NCBI RefSeq assembly: GCF_022201045.2
Contig: NC_068561.1
Location: 22,574,501 to 22,638,500 of the forward strand
From: Citrus sinensis
Lineage: Eukaryota; Streptophyta; Magnoliopsida; Sapindales; Rutaceae
DNA length: 64,000 nt
Reading direction: 5' to 3'
Below, in pieces: positions 48,701 to 63,760 of the stretch. Position numbers and translations under genes: made by a program. Every line of letters begins with the position of its first letter. Position 1 is the first letter of the stretch. The notes beneath the pieces are model-generated. The model saw nothing but the letters and a program-made list of their open reading frames with translations. It did not search any database and had not been told where the DNA came from.

Positions 48701-51700
48701 TTACTCCTTCCATACTTTTCAACATCTATTGGGATTATTTTTCCAAAAATAAATTCTCAAAAAAAAAAAAAACCAATTTCTAAAATTAACTTTGACTTCT
48801 TCAAAATCAATCATGAACCAAAAGCAATTCATACCGGGCCCTAATCCACCCAAAGGAAGAACTGAGAACGAAGACCGTGTGTTTGAAGGCATCCAAAGTT
48901 AAGTCAGCTACTCGGCAGTTGGCTTCTAAAGTCCGATAATCAAGCAATGAACTTGGTCACAAAATCATTGACTCCAGAATAATCAAAAAAATTGTTTACT
49001 TTTATAGCACTCACAATATTATTAATATTATTATTTGGCTTTAAGAATTATCATGGTACACCATTCACATATAATTATCCCAGCAGCCCACTCCAAGTCA
49101 CCAAGGAGGGAAAAAAAAAAAGAGTCTTAAGTGACATGTTTGTATTTGTAAAATCCATAGATTTTCTTCAATTTAGATTTTTTTTTTTATTTAGATTTTT
49201 TTTTTCCCCTAAAAAATGTGAGGTGTGAACCAATTTCAGAGGTTATGAAGCTGTAGCTTAGCTGGACTGCTGAAGGGATATCAAAGAAAAAATTTGTTGA
49301 ATGCATAAGTTGAGGCCTGCAATCTTTAGTGATGTAGTGTTCCATAATTGGGCACCAAATGGGAAAAGAAGAGACAATGTCATTGCCTTTGATCATTGTT
49401 TTTTTTTTTTTCTCTCTTTCTTTCTCATTAATTAAGAGTTGAAGTTTTTTTTTTTTTTTTAAAGATAATTTAAAGAAATTAACAACTCTTTATACACAAC
49501 GTCAATCGAAGTTGTAAACTCTAAACAGGTTCAAAACTAGCGCTTCATCTATATATCGGACAAATGGCAATAGTGCATGTAGTCCGGCTTTCCTTAAATC
49601 TAATCATACATTGTCACAGGTTTTTTATTTTGGTATAATTAATACCAGTAAATTAATATGCCAAATTTTTAGCAGTGGAAACAACAAAAGATGTGCCCTG
49701 AATCTTTCGGATGTTGAACGGAATCCAACCACACCGGAATGGATGGTACAAAGTCCAAGAACTGGATGAAGTAAAAGAAGAAAAGACCAGCAATTGCTGC
49801 TAAAAGCCTAATAAAACTTTTCAGAGTATGCATCTTCATTTCATACCAAAATCCAAAAAATTGCCTTCCAAATTGCAAATTACAGGATTGAGGGTAAGTT
49901 GGCATCCATCCAATAATCAACAAATAAAAATTAATTAATTAATTTTATACTTCTCAACCTATCTTTTAAGTGCTACGTGGTATTTATTAATTGAACGATA
50001 GAATAAAATAATTTTAGATATCATTGGGATTTCAAATGTTGAGTACTAGTTGAAAACTTTAGTATTACTACAACTCATAAAAAAAAAATTAATGCTAAAA
50101 AAACACTTCACTGTCACTCGTATTTTGCTTTCACCCCTCGTCGGAATGAAGTACATGACTTTGGACATTGCATTAAGGAATTTGATGGATGCATCAAGCT
50201 CCACTCAATACTTTAATGAGTGGAGCTTTTACCACCCCTTAAAATTCCTTATAGCACCCCTTTTGAAAGTGCTCAGTTTAACATATTAAATACTGATTCA
50301 TAAATTAAAATCAATCATATAGTCAATAGATTTCATCCTAAAAAGATCATTTCTTTTTAAGTTTTATTTATAAAAATCCTACATTCTCTTCTTGTTATGT
50401 AATTTCTATCTCCATAATTCTAAATTTTTAAAAGTTCTCAAAACAACATATGTAAAAAAAAAAAAATTGTTAAAATGAAAATTTATTGAATATTTATTCA
50501 AAACAAAAAAGGAATTAATTTATTTTTTGTTATTTAGGTAATGTCGAAGGAGGGGTTTCACAAGGAATATAGAGGGTTGTTAAAAGGCCTACTCTGCTTT
50601 TATTCGTCTAGCCCAATCTAGTGACAGTAAAGGCCCATGGGTGCTCAAAAGGTCCAATTAGGTACTGAATCCATAAGTTAGTTTCAGGCCCGGCTAACAT
50701 AAAAACAAACAAGGAAGCTGCTTCTTCTTCTGGAAAATAATACTAATAATAGTGGAGGAAGCTTACTTAGAACACAAAATTGATGTTGCTTCAATATTCT
50801 AATTGTTATATAAGCTGAGCTGTTACATTTCAATTAATCCAGTTGTTGAGGAAACAAGATGATGGCAATGTCTAATCTATATTATAATTTAGGAGCTCCT
50901 AATTCCTAAATAAGCCTCAACCACTTAATAATTTCTGTTATAAAGGAAAATTCCGTATCACCTTTTCCGAAACACAAATATTCACATAATATTAGGATGG
51001 CTCAAATGAACATGAAATTGTAGACGAGTTTATTCACGTGACCGATGATTTATTAAATTAGAAGAAGCCCAATTTCATTAACTAATTTTCATGTGATGTC
51101 GAATCAAGACCTCTTTGATCGATCATTTTTTATTTCTTCATTTACCCAAAAAAAAAAAAAAAAGGATAATTTAAGGTGAGTAGTTAAGAAATAATTGAAG
51201 ATGCTTGAACCCCAAACCAAGCAAGCGCGACACAGGACAGGAAGCAGATCTAAAAGCTGATTCCGCAAATATTAACCATAGTTAAAGATTAACCCGAACC
51301 CAGTGTCTTGGCCGGCATAATTGGTAGATCACATGTCACATAACCTTATCTCATGTGGCCTGCTGCAAAATTCTCAGACCAATTTTTGTCTGTTTCCAGG
51401 CCTGCAAGGAGTTACTTCCACGCGCCATTATGAAATGCCAAAGTGCGCGTGACACATCAGACGGTTTTGTGAATCGTGTCGCGCTTGTATAGTGATTAAC
51501 GATAGTAAAATCCTCTACGAATTTAGAGTAGGATTTGGTTTTGTATTTTTTATCACACCCTCACTTCAATCCTCATTGTATAATATTTTTTTAATAATTT
51601 TTTATTTTATCAATTATAATATTAGTTAAAAAAAATTTCTTATTTTTACCTAATATAAATATGATATAATTAAAAAGAAATTCTTACAATATAATTCTTA

Positions 51701-51969
51701 TTAATTCAACCTTAAAATATTGTAATGTTCTCTTAAAAAAATATTTTTTCCCTCTTAAGATGCTGTTTTTTTCAAATATTTTTTAATTTTGATGTCATTA
51801 TATTGTTTCAAAATTTTAGAGTTTTTTAAATAATTTACATACTTTGTAATATGGTGATGATTTTATTGAAATTTTTAATTTTTAATTTTTTAAAATTATG
51901 TATCTATACATATTATAAACTAAGTAAATAAAGAATAAGGTAAGGATGGAGAATCACTCCCCTATATAA
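45769..51969. other. 6-kb gene-free region
   Basis: AT-rich DNA with homopolymer runs (for example near 47848, 48760, 49400 and 50450). Short frames exist but none resembles a known protein or has exon-like support. A foldback lies at 50175-50250 (see findings). Nothing else was supported. Confidence 0.4.
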
Positions 51970-52347
51970 GAGCATCTCCAAAAACCTTTATAAATTTTAC
52001 TCTTTAAATACTTATTTGCTTACCTATGTGGTAAATAGAAAGGTGAAAAAATATGATATTCTCCAAAATACTCTTTAAATAAAAATAAGTTAATATTATT
52101 TTAATCAAATAATTATTTTTTTAAAGGAAAAGTCAATAGTAATTAAAACACTTCTCTCTCTCTTTCTTTAATGAAAAGTAATAAAATATAATTTGAAGAG
52201 TGAGAAATTAACTCTTCAAATTTGAAGAGAGAGAATTAATTTTTATTTAAAGAATCTTAATTAGAGTGTTTTTTGGAGCTTTAAATATTGATGTAACTCT
52301 TCAAATAAGTAATAAAATCTTATTTGAAGAGCCTTTTAATGATGCTC
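51970..52347. mobile_element. Tourist-like (PIF/Harbinger) MITE, 378 bp, TSD TAA
   Basis: Starts GAGCATCTCCAAAA and ends with the complement of GAGCATCATTAAAA, flanked by TAA at 51967-51969 and 52348-52350. Short termini and a 3-bp TAA duplication fit the Tourist-like class. It is very AT-rich inside and encodes nothing. A truncated relative lies at 14165-14267. Confidence 0.75.
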
Positions 52348-53006
52348 TAAGAAGTCTCTATTCTTACCTTAGTAAATTTATAGAGAAATAGAGTGAAGAA
52401 TTAAGACAAAATTTTTAATGGGATAAAAAATAAAATAGGCCTAGTCACCCCAACCTTACCTATTATCATTCCTAATCGTGATCCAATAATCTTTGAAGTA
52501 GTGGGCACGCGCTTGTGGTGTTAATTTCATAAAGTAGATGGGAAAGATTTAGGGAAATATTTGTTTGGGTTGATGTGTCAAGACTGCAAAATGCTATAAA
52601 AAAATCTCAACTGATTTTGTTGCCGTCATTGACCATTTTGCCCTCCATCCCAATTGGTTAATTTAGCGGAAATGACCTGTGTGCCAACTGCCAAATGGGA
52701 ACTATTTAGAATTTGCCTATTTTCTTTTTACAACGTATGAGAGGAGAAACTGTTTCATGGAACGGCGACGTTAGAATACCTATTCAATCAATAACATTTA
52801 TTTTAAGGGTAAGCCTTCAATATCATTTTGATAGCATGATAGCTATAAATAATAAACCAATCAATAAAATGAGAAAGCGTTATAAAAAATAATTAAATAA
52901 GAAAACATCTATAAAAAATAAATAAGATAATGTAAGAAAACACATAATATATGTATTTATAAATAAATTGATTTGATTAAGAAGTTTCATTTAAGGCAAA
53001 TTCTAT

Positions 53007-53105
53007 CTTACATGCATGTAAGATACATGCCTCTCACATAAATAGTGTATATGTGGGACCCATACACTATTCATATGAGAGGCATGTATCTTACATGCAT
53101 GTAAG
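53007..53105. repeat. 99-bp near-perfect palindrome (foldback element)
   Basis: Both arms begin, reading inward, CTTACATGCATGTAAGATAC and continue through ATGCCTCTCA and ATAGTGTAT. Two mismatches are seen before a small GTGGGACCC-containing centre. The arm tip is itself a palindrome (CTTACATGCATGTAAG). Flanks show no clear duplication. It is probably a small foldback/MITE, and its transcript would form a tight hairpin. Confidence 0.9.
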
Positions 53106-54067
53106 TTAGGGGATCCCTTCATTTAAATTGTTCTATATAACTGATAGATCATGACCTCTATTATGGTTGTAACGACAAAACATAAGCAAGTGATTTGTAT
53201 TAATTTTATTAGGCGGTTTTATGTTAATAATTAAATATATTATTTAGAAGATTACAAAAACTTATATAACGGTAGAGTAAACGTATAGTAGATTCTCAAT
53301 AAATTATCCTTAATCCTATTAGACATTTAATTATAAATTAATTTAAATTTAAATTGATATATACAAAGCATGGATCCTGTATGTCTTGTTATGCTCTGTT
53401 TAATAGTAAATTATCATTTAAACCCATAAATGTTTGAGTACAAATAAATCCCAAGAGTCCAACAAAAAAGAGGAGCGGAGAAGATAATTCAGCAAAGACT
53501 TCGACTCATTTGCATCTCTCTACTTCTCCCAATACCAAGATTACTCAAAGTCAACATCAAGATTTAGGCTAGCCTAAAGAGTCTATTATTCAAAACAAAC
53601 ATCACGATTTATGTAACAACAATAAATAATAGAGGAGAGGGTTAATGAGCTCTTATGAGTATACTCACTTTAATCTTTAAATTATTTTCATATAATATTA
53701 TATGTTATGGATTTGTTACTAATCCAATTAATTAAAAAAAAATTCCATTAAAAAAATTCTCACTTTTTAAATTACCTAGACAAAAGATATCATACTGCAA
53801 TTTGTCCTAATAACTTACTATTCTTACATATTCCGGATAAGTATGAAATTTAAAAATCTATAAAAAATTATTAAATTCTTACATATTTGTAGTTGATTAG
53901 GTTAATATAAGGTGATAAAGTATGCTTTAATTTATATATTTCTTGTAAATTATGTGGACGGCAAGAAGACGTACATCTTTGAAAATTTTACCTGAAAACT
54001 GAAAAGTTGACCGCTACCATATGACGGCCTCCGTTTGTATCTAATTGAAAATTGTAAACAAAAATCT

Positions 54068-54375
54068 AACGGTAAACGGGAGTCAGTCGGTAGGTCAGTG
54101 TGAACTGTGAATCTGCAAAAAAAGACATTCCTCAGATTTTATTCAGACTTGAGTCAAAGGACATTCCCGTCATTCGTCAAAGGGTATATCAGTCCCAAAA
54201 TCTCCACCAAAATTTTAAATTCCCACCATAAATTAAAATGACAGACAGACAATAAGCCATCGTGACCGTCTATTATGGTAATCCAACGGCATCCAACGGC
54301 TTCAAATAAAAAAAGGAGGGAACCAACAGAGACCGTCAGATCTCACTCCCTCACTCCACTCTCTGCATATATAGA
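54068..54375 (+). promoter_or_regulatory. Beta-tubulin promoter: TATA box and four AACGG cores
   Basis: A TATATA box lies at about 54367-54373 (CTGCATATATAGAC). AACGG occurs at 54068-54072, 54075-54079, 54285-54289 and 54295-54299, the last two in the repeat ATCCAACGGCATCCAACGGC. This is the same core seen in the cyclin B promoter here. Functional meaning is inferred. Confidence 0.55.
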
Positions 54376-54461
54376 CAAGTTTAGGGTTCAGTCTCTTGCT
54401 CACAACTCTCATTTGAATTTTATCTCACTCTCATTTTTTCTCTCTCTAGCGAAAATCTTCA

Positions 54462-55198
54462 GTAAGTCTCAGGTATCTGCTTTCTCTCTTACTCTTGAGA
54501 TCTAAAATTTTCGATCGCATTGTGCATAATTTTTGTTAACTGTTATGTGAATTCTCTTCGATTTATAGTTTTTAGTAATAATTTGTTTAGATGATTAGAT
54601 CTGTAGACTTGGAGTCAATAAATTTTTACTTCATGTATAATTTAGTACGTTTTCATTGGAATTATGTTTCTACGATATTGATGTTGTGTTCGTTTTATTT
54701 GTTGTGAAGATCCTGGAGCTTTATACTGCTCTACTGTTTTGTTTTTATTCCATGTTTCCATTGCCGGATTCTTTTTTTTTTTTATTTTGGTAAAAATTAC
54801 TAGATCTATTATAATTCATTCTATGTGAAACCATGTGTGACTTGAAGTTTGTTTAGTTGATTGAAAATCTTGATAGTTTATTGCTTGTTTGAATTATGCA
54901 ATATTCTTTTGTTGTTATTGAAATACTGTGATAGAATTGAGATATTTTCACATTTTTTATGTGTTCTGGAGAATCTGCAAATCGATCTGTGCTTTTAGTA
55001 TGTGAAGTTTAATGCAAATTGTGTTGCTTATGATGTAATATTAGTAGTTTTAACTGTCATGATGAGTGTTTCGTGATTTTTAAGCTTTGATATTTGATCA
55101 GATTGTGTATATCATTATTCTTTGAATTGCTATAATTTATGGTATCTTACGGGCATTTCACCTCTCAATTGCTAATTTACATTTATGTGAAATTTCAG
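54462..55198 (+). other. Leader (5' UTR) intron of the beta-tubulin gene
   Basis: Donor at 54462 (TTCA|GTAAGT) or 54473 (TCTCAG|GTATCT); acceptor AATTTCAG ends at 55198, five bases before the ATG. The interior is T-rich as plant introns are. Introns in tubulin leaders are known to raise expression in plants; that role here is inference. Confidence 0.75.
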
Positions 55199-55203
55199 GA
55201 AAA

Positions 55204-57652
<2,449 letters not shown>

Positions 57653-60552
57653 AGAAGTTGTGTATGATGCATATTTGTCTGTGTAGCTGGTTTTGTCAAC
57701 CTTGCTTGGGATTGCAAAAAATGATCTATGATGTGTTATAGTTTTTCTTTCTCGAGTTTTTTACATCAAGTAGCAGTAAAGTGAGTGATGGATGATGGGA
57801 TCGATGAGGATCGACTATTGAGGATGGAGAAATTAAAGGATGGATGCATGTTTTGAAAGTAGTAGTGTGTGCTACCTTTACCTTGCTATCTATTCTGGAT
57901 TTGATCTATTTTTGTATTCTATTATCCTTAGCCATTGTCTTCTTATGTTCTGTGGTCGATGATGTTATTATGTTACTGTCTATTATGCCATAATGTGATA
58001 TGCTATTTCTTTTCCTTGGTATAATTCTGCTATTTGATTTTTTTTTTTTTTCTTTTGCCTTTCGGAACAAATTTAAGCATCTCATAGGCCCTTGGAAGCC
58101 CAAATATCTGAAATAGGTCAAGTTATTTATGAAACTTTTGTTAGCCCAGCAGGGGGCAACCCAAGTCGCAATCGTTTATCCTTAATGGGCGTCTTTACTT
58201 CGCTTCTCAAGAGCATGCTGCATGTGCTGCCTAATGGTGGTTTCCACTCATTTTCAACTTGCTTGCTTATGTAGCTGTTGCTTTTGGACAGAATGACTAC
58301 CCCTAAATTGTGGAGATAGTGGATTCAAACCTATCTATCAAGATATGGGGGGTTACCTACCATGTGCCCTCATCTCCTGAAACACACAAAGAAATATCTA
58401 GCCAGAAACGACGTAATCGATCTTATGGGATTTTAGGTACGGGTAATAACAATATAAATTTTGTGGGCTTGTGGGTTACAACTTTCAACAAGCTTCGTTC
58501 AATTTACCTTTCGCAAACATCAAGTTGTTCGACAGTTATTTGAGCCTTTTAATTAAGGCCAAAAACAGTTAGACGAGTGCATTTCACTCATTAGTGGTTA
58601 GGGTATCTATCTGGCTATCTGATGCTTAAAGCGTTCACTACAAACCCGTTTTAGCTTAGAATTTAGGCTAATAAATGAACTGCAACTAACTGATTATTTT
58701 AAGAGTCAAAGTTTGAGTTGACCATTCTTTGTCTCTTTTTGTAAAAGGCGTTACATTATTTTCCAGGCTCCAGCAATACACGAGCATCTTGGTCCTTTTT
58801 CGGATAGTTACAATGGAACTGTACAGTTCCGATTTTGGATGCAGAAAACGTTTATTTTCTCAAAAACGAAATTAAAAATTGACGCCAGACATTAATCTTA
58901 AGCCTTCAATGGAAATTTTTTATTTAATTTACTAAGTCCTTCTGGATTGTGCTTTGAACGGCCGGAAAAGGTCGGAGCTTTTGATGCGTGAAATGCACTG
59001 ACCCGACCAAATCAGTGGACTTTGCTCCCCCATCATTATTACTTTGATTTCTTAATTTCTTGTCGGCAAACTAAAAGGTTGGGTGATTGGTAGGCCTCTC
59101 CAATGCTAAAAAGTCAACAGATTAGATTTGACAGTCACATCAGTTACCACTAATCTCTCGATGTTACATTATCATTCAGGTTTGCTCGGGAATTATCACA
59201 ATTCAAAGAAAGTAATGATTGTTGGCAAGCAACTGCAAGCTCGCTGCCGACCACCAACACCTGAGGAAATTAAACTCATCTTGAAATTTGGCCTCTCTCA
59301 CTTTCTCGGTTTGCTGATAGAGATAAATTTTAGAATACATTAGAGATATTATATCAGTTATATAATAAATAAATAATGTTATGACACGTGTATTTATTTT
59401 AAAAAATCATCATGAAAGTGGTAGTTATATTAAATTAAATTACATATGTCATACATGCAACAATTAGTTATAATACATCTTAAGTATTATAGAATTTCTC
59501 GCTCATTGAATGCGAGCAAATATTGGTACCTTGCTTTCCCCTAATCTTAAAAGAAAATGAGTACAAAGCTTCTTGTCGCTGGAACCTTGTTCTGCATCCA
59601 CTTGGATAATGCACAATCTTGCAATAAGTTGCCGCTCAACCGTTAAAAATGTTTTCAGAAAGTGGCCTCCGCCTTTCCACTTGATTGCCGACAACCCAAC
59701 TTGATTTTGACTACCCAATAGGGTTTTACATTTCAAAGTGTAAAAATATGTGATGTGTATCACGGAATGTATAAGAATAAGATCTTCATAGCGTAAGTTT
59801 TACGTCGTAGATACATATTTGCGTAGAGTAGTTTGAATGCAGGTTCTTCAATCTTAGTGCTGGTGCATTATTGGGTACTTGTAAAATTTATGAGGTGGCA
59901 AAATAACGATTAGAGCCAAAGCAAACAATTGAAAGCCACAAGCAATCTTTGGGCACTGAGTAGTGCCAGATGGATAGGAATTTGGAATTGAGAAAGTCAG
60001 AAAGAGACTTCTTTTTCCTTGGATTATTTGATGAGGAATATGGTATTTCAACAACCCCACTTTTGTGCTTGAGCTTTTGAGTAATAAAAATACAACAATA
60101 AAAGTTAAAAAAAGAAAAAAGAAAACAAAAGGAAGGTATCAAAAGGTATGTAATTCTTTTTCTTTTTCTTTTTTTTTTTTTTTTAAAGGATTAGTATTAG
60201 GATTTTTTATATTTAATTTTTTGTGTTAAGAATTAGGATTCTTTAAAAGTTGTGTGGCTGGAGACCCACAGTTGGGGGACAAATGTAGGAAATCTTGGGA
60301 TTTTGCTGCTCCTATTCTTATATGCTTTTTTTTTTTATCTTTTTGACGGTGATATTGATGGCCTAGCGAGCACATTTTTACGATTTGTGGATTGCGGTCC
60401 ACTGATTCCGATCCTTATCAGTTTAATTCTTTTGCTCATATTGGGCTTCGGCAACCAACACTTGTAAAATGTGGAATTATTTTTATAGATTTAGGACTCA
60501 TTAGGGATTATCTAATAAAGTGGAATAGAATCTCCGACGGTGTCTAGTGCTG

Positions 60553-60614
<62 letters not shown>

Positions 60615-63600
60615 GTCAGTATTTTGTTGAATGTTTTAACGGTTGTGCTTACTTAGATTTGCTGTTCAAGGGAAATCTAACGGTGGGCATTTAGGATTTG
60701 TGTCGTTTGCTAATTGTGACACCAATCTAAAAAATTAACCCGACTTGTTCATTCATCGTCTCATATTTCTAACACCGATTTAATAAAATTTAATGTGTTT
60801 TGCTAGTTTGAGAAGTGTTTTAAGCTTACTTAGCAACTTGTGTGCTAAGAAGTCGTCTAAGTGCCGTACTCACTTTAGACTAAATACAACTAAATAAATT
60901 TTTAATTATGAAAAATAAAACATAATTGTTAGAAATGAGTCACCATAATATATAATTAAATTAGTCATAAACAGTTCGTATGTTGAATTTCATGCGATTA
61001 ATAGACAGGCGATACAATTGACAATAACAAAGATTGTAGCTACAAAAACACATGCCCTTAGCTTTAGTTGGTAGGTGATCTGCATATACACGCGTGCACA
61101 CACACTTCATTAGAAAAAAAAAAAAAAAAAAGGGAGAAGGGCTACCATTCAATTATTGTCTTTATTTTTATCCTCAAGTGATGCGGCATGAATTTAAAGT
61201 TGTCGCATGAATGATCAAATACTATGACAAACGATTTTAATAAATGATAATTAAAGAAAAAGGACACAAGATTAAAGAAAATATTGTAATGTAAATTTGA
61301 GATTCGTAATTGTAAAAAATAAGCGTACTAAGGTGTAGGCGTTCTCACTTATTTTAATATGGACACATTTTAATCACACTATAAAATCGTGTGGTTTAAT
61401 AATATTAAAAGGACACATTTTAATCACCTACGCTAAAACAGAAAAAAAAAAAAATATATATATATATATATGTAGACACCTTTTTCCACTTATAAGAATA
61501 TGTAGCCTTTATAAACTAAGTAATTATGAAGAAAAAAATGATGCTTGAATAATGACAAGCAGAATGAAATCACAGCAATGATACTTATGTGGATGCAAAT
61601 CCAATTGCAAAAATTTCAGTGGCAAGACTTTATTTTGAAAAGAAGTGATACTTGTGTGGTAAAGAAATCTTATTTAAGTATTTTAGAACGAAATAAAGAA
61701 AAAAAAAAAAAAGGAAAAAAGGAAAGCGTGTCCTTATAGAAATTGTCAATGAGTCAAGAAATGTCTGCCCAAAAGTTTGAAGTAGGGATAAAGAAAAAAT
61801 GGTCAAAATGCTAGCTATTACGCGGTGCCTTACCTCCCTCACCTTCACCAACAATATTTTGCAAATGTGGCACCCGACCGACCATATAACGAATTTTGTA
61901 ATAATTAATATACCTTTTATTGATTTTTCATTTAATAAACGTATATATGTTTATCACATTTATTTATATATATTAAAAAAAAATTAACATGTTTTTCATA
62001 AATTTAACCACCTCTTAGAATGCCTTTTGCGAGATAATTATAATGAGACTCGATACAAGTAATTAAAAATTTAAGATATAGCAAGCCGTAACAATTTTCT
62101 TTTAGTATTAGACGACTATTAGCTAATTGTCAATAAATTCTCTCCAAGGGCTATGAACATTGAATATCATTCATACGTGACGGCCAGAAAATAGAACCAC
62201 CCTCAGTTTATTAAACCATGTGTCATATTTAGGCCGTCGTAGTTAATATTATTTATAAATTATCTAAATTCACTAGTAAAGGAGTTGGTGTATGACTAGT
62301 TAAACTCAAAAATATTTGTGTACAACCCCACTTGTGAAGACCATTTTGAACAGTTCAAAGGTCTATCTCAAATTCTCAATTCAATTCCCCGCATTTGTAA
62401 TTCTTTTATCCTAAACAAATCAAAATTATTCTATAATCGCACAAATTTTATTTGCCTAATTAATTTATTAGTCGTTTGGGCAATCCCCACCCAAACCCAC
62501 ATGGCCGCAGCCAGTTGTTGGATTACTTAACCATCATTAACGTTTCTTTTTGAAAGTAGACCAGGATTTAAAGAAAGAAATGTTAGTCGCAAGAATTCAG
62601 ATGGTCAATAATAGTGCAGCGTGTACTCGGAACCTGTAGAAAAGTTATGGTCAAAGCCGGCAAAAGAATCTTTTATTATTCTTCTTCTCATTATTATTAT
62701 TATTATTATTAATACCGCTTTTGGGGTGGGTTCTTGAATTGAATGGGTACATCTGTTTTCAATTTTTTTGACTCCTAAAATGGAATAACATTACTATCAC
62801 TTTTTTTTTTTTTTTTTTAAACTGTTTATTCTTCGCGCCCAAAAAGTATTCTTTCAAGCTAATAACACCAACCACACCTACCAACCTCCCCGTATACAAA
62901 GCTTTTCTTTTTATTTCTTTTTATTTTTTTTTAAATTTTAATATATATGAAAAGCTACCAATAATTATACTAATAAATACAAAGTACGTCGTTTCAAAAT
63001 ATATATATATGTAAAGATAAGATCAAACTTTCCATTTGGAACAATAAAGAAAGAAAAGGAAGGAGGACCAAAGCTTTTCTACATGCAAAGAGTACTCAAT
63101 GGAACTTTGAATGCATGAAGGTGGGGAACACGTATTTGGAGGACACCTAATTTTGCTTTGAAATTAATTAATTATATGAATGGATAACTTAAAGTTAATC
63201 ACACCACGTGGGTGCCCTATTCATGCATACTTAAGCATTGTATCAGTAGACTTAAAATTAACATCGTATTACATTTGTCTCCATCAATCTTTGTATTACA
63301 TTCTTCTCCTCCAAGAACACGTAAGTGTGTCTACAAGACCTTAAATATCAACATTTGACCATTAATTCGCTGAAACTCTTAGGACAAGGGAGTTAGTTAA
63401 AGCTATCTATCCATACAAGAACTACAAATATAAAACGAATTTGATCAAACAAATGAACTTTTGTTCGAAAGAGTCACTTGACGCTTGTACACGAATATAA
63501 ACTATTATTTCCTACGCAAATGAGATTCAACCTTCTTATCCCAAACTGCTTGCAGAAAAGTATCATGTGAACTTAAGTGCACTTATTCTGTGCAAACTTA

Positions 63601-63760
63601 CTCTACCATCCTGTGGGATAAATGTCTGATTGTGAGGGGAAAAAAAATGTTTAGCAGTCAATCAGATGGGCACGGTGCAAACCAAGTTTCTTTACAGAAA
63701 TTCATCCCAATGCCAATTTGAGAACTAAGGATGAACGCGAGATAACCTATTCCCCAATTT
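57653..63760. other. Beta-tubulin 3' flank and 6-kb region without supported genes
   Basis: The first 300-400 bp are the tubulin 3' UTR and polyadenylation region. A possible SINE remnant on the minus strand lies at about 58130-58375 (box-B-like GTTTGAATCC complement near 58321). Microsatellites lie at 60555-60611 and near 61453-61471. Small frames at 59503-59763 (minus) and 60252-60467 (plus) have no recognisable content and were not called. Confidence 0.45.
60555..60611. repeat. (AT)n microsatellite
   Basis: About 28 uninterrupted AT units. Intergenic, no associated gene. Confidence 0.95.

Noticed and set aside
58321..58375. tRNA-like boxes (GTTTGAATCC and TGGTAGGTAACC complements)
   Set aside because: No cloverleaf could be drawn; it is at best a SINE head and the ends are not visible.
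58560..58660. TAGTGGTTAGGGTATC resembling a tRNA box A
   Set aside because: No matching box B or acceptor stem was found.
59503..59763. 86-codon minus-strand frame
   Set aside because: No recognisable domain and a composition like chance frames; not enough to call a gene.
60252..60467. 71-codon frame with hydrophobic stretches
   Set aside because: The hydrophobicity comes from T-rich DNA; no homology, splice support or conserved motif.
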